Below, piece by piece: positions 63,605 to 64,000 of a DNA stretch of 64,000 bases. The first letter of the stretch is position 1. Each line of letters opens with the position of its first letter. Where the stretch lies: contig NZ_FOMR01000005.1 of the NCBI RefSeq assembly GCF_900112705.1, forward strand, positions 62,001-126,000, given 5' to 3'. This DNA comes from Lentibacillus persicus (GTDB taxonomy: Bacteria > Bacillota > Bacilli > Bacillales > Amphibacillaceae). The notes under the pieces are model-generated. The model was given only the letters and a program-made list of their open reading frames with translations. It was not told the origin of the DNA and did not search any database. A program made the position numbers and the translations under genes.

Positions 63605-64000
63605 ATGGGTGATCATAATTTTCTGAAAGTGGAAAATTTAAGTACTCACTTTAAGACTGAGCGTGGAAAAGTAACAGCGGTAGAAGGTATAACATTTGAT
63701 TTACGTGAGGGCGAAATACTTGGAATTGTGGGAGAATCGGGGTGTGGCAAAAGTGTAACGTCTCAATCCATTCTTAGATTGTTTGATGAAAAACATTTAG
63801 CTTCCCATGGGGGAAGGATTCTATTTAAAGGGAAAAATCTATTGGAGTTGTCAAATTCCGAGATGGAAGACATACGAGGAAATGAAATATCAATGATTTT
63901 TCAAGATCCTTTGAGTTCATTAAACCCTGTATTTACAGTGGGCCAACAAATAACAGAAGCAATCCTTCTACATCAAAAGCTATCAAGGAAGGAAGCCTTT
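63605..64000 (+). CDS. ABC transporter ATP-binding protein (DppD/OppD family), cut by window end
   Basis: The ATG at 63605 follows GAGGAGG. The 132 visible codons encode FLKVENLSTHFKTERGKVTA, the Walker A motif GIVGESGCGKSVTSQSILRL and the Q-loop region EISMIFQDPLSSLNPVFTVG, which is specific to the peptide-importer ATPases. The signature motif and Walker B lie beyond the window. A partner DppF gene is expected downstream. Confidence 0.92.
   Translation, partial: MGDHNFLKVENLSTHFKTERGKVTAVEGITFDLREGEILGIVGESGCGKSVTSQSILRLFDEKHLASHGGRILFKGKNLLELSNSEMEDIRGNEISMIFQDPLSSLNPVFTVGQQITEAILLHQKLSRKEAF

Overview
The window looks like chromosome from a low-GC, moderately halophilic member of the Bacillaceae (Virgibacillus/Lentibacillus-like; this placement is inference). 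Supporting signs are strong AGGAGG-type ribosome binding sites, frequent TTG/GTG starts, a ComK homologue, GntR/RpiR/LysR-controlled catabolic operons, and TTT, TRAP and Dpp-type importers. No rRNA or tRNA gene and no CRISPR array was recognised.

Region 1 (1-10302) is the distal part of a surface polysaccharide operon: a flippase cut by the window edge, three GT4 glycosyltransferases, an asparagine-synthetase-like amidotransferase, a CapI-type epimerase, a UDP-HexNAc dehydrogenase, a priming phosphoglycosyl transferase and a sugar reductase. The genes are tightly packed or overlapping and end at a strong terminator. Together they suggest a polymer containing N-acetylhexosaminuronic acid, possibly amidated.

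Region 2 (10303-24132) holds catabolic units. A GltS-type transporter and a YtcJ-type amidohydrolase form one operon. A PanD-like decarboxylase follows, then a collapsed TctC-TctA-Ldh2 pseudogene string and a GntR repressor gene. The two promoters (GltS and PanD) share an identical 16-bp element at the same distance from -35. Next comes an operon with a YheO-type regulator, RidA, a threonine-synthase-like PLP enzyme, an M20 hydrolase and an intact TctC-TctB-TctA transporter.

Region 3 (24133-41400) is an accessory region. It carries ComK, an excalibur protein, an XRE regulator, an orphan sigma factor, a 13-unit 20/21-bp iteron-like array just upstream of a DnaD-like replication gene, a 1246-aa SIR2-domain protein (DSR-type antiphage candidate), an orphan 165-aa gene between direct repeats, a truncated comM, an M20 hydrolase/YfcC transporter pair with two palindromic operators, a ruined UDP-glucose dehydrogenase gene, and a GHKL-ATPase/PD-(D/E)XK nuclease fusion sitting between two inward-facing IS21 fragments. 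A TauE-type exporter gene closes the region.

Region 4 (41500-52487) reads as one sulfate-ester utilisation locus: GntR regulator, Cys-type sulfatase, its formylglycine-generating enzyme, a TRAP transporter (interrupted by a 242-bp MITE-like element), LysR regulator, glycerol kinase and glycerol-3-phosphate dehydrogenase, with the sulfite/sulfonate-type exporter divergent. This suggests uptake of a sulfated glycerol-like compound, removal of sulfate and entry of glycerol into glycolysis.

Region 5 (52488-64000) has a 3-hydroxyacyl-CoA dehydrogenase, a degenerate duplicate of a segment from region 3, an ornithine-cyclodeaminase-family gene, an RpiR regulator, and an operon of a second YtcJ-type amidohydrolase with a Dpp/Opp ABC importer that runs off the right edge. 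A dispersed intergenic repeat of about 90 bp, ending in a terminator-like hairpin, occurs about six times between 24.4 and 54.1 kb.
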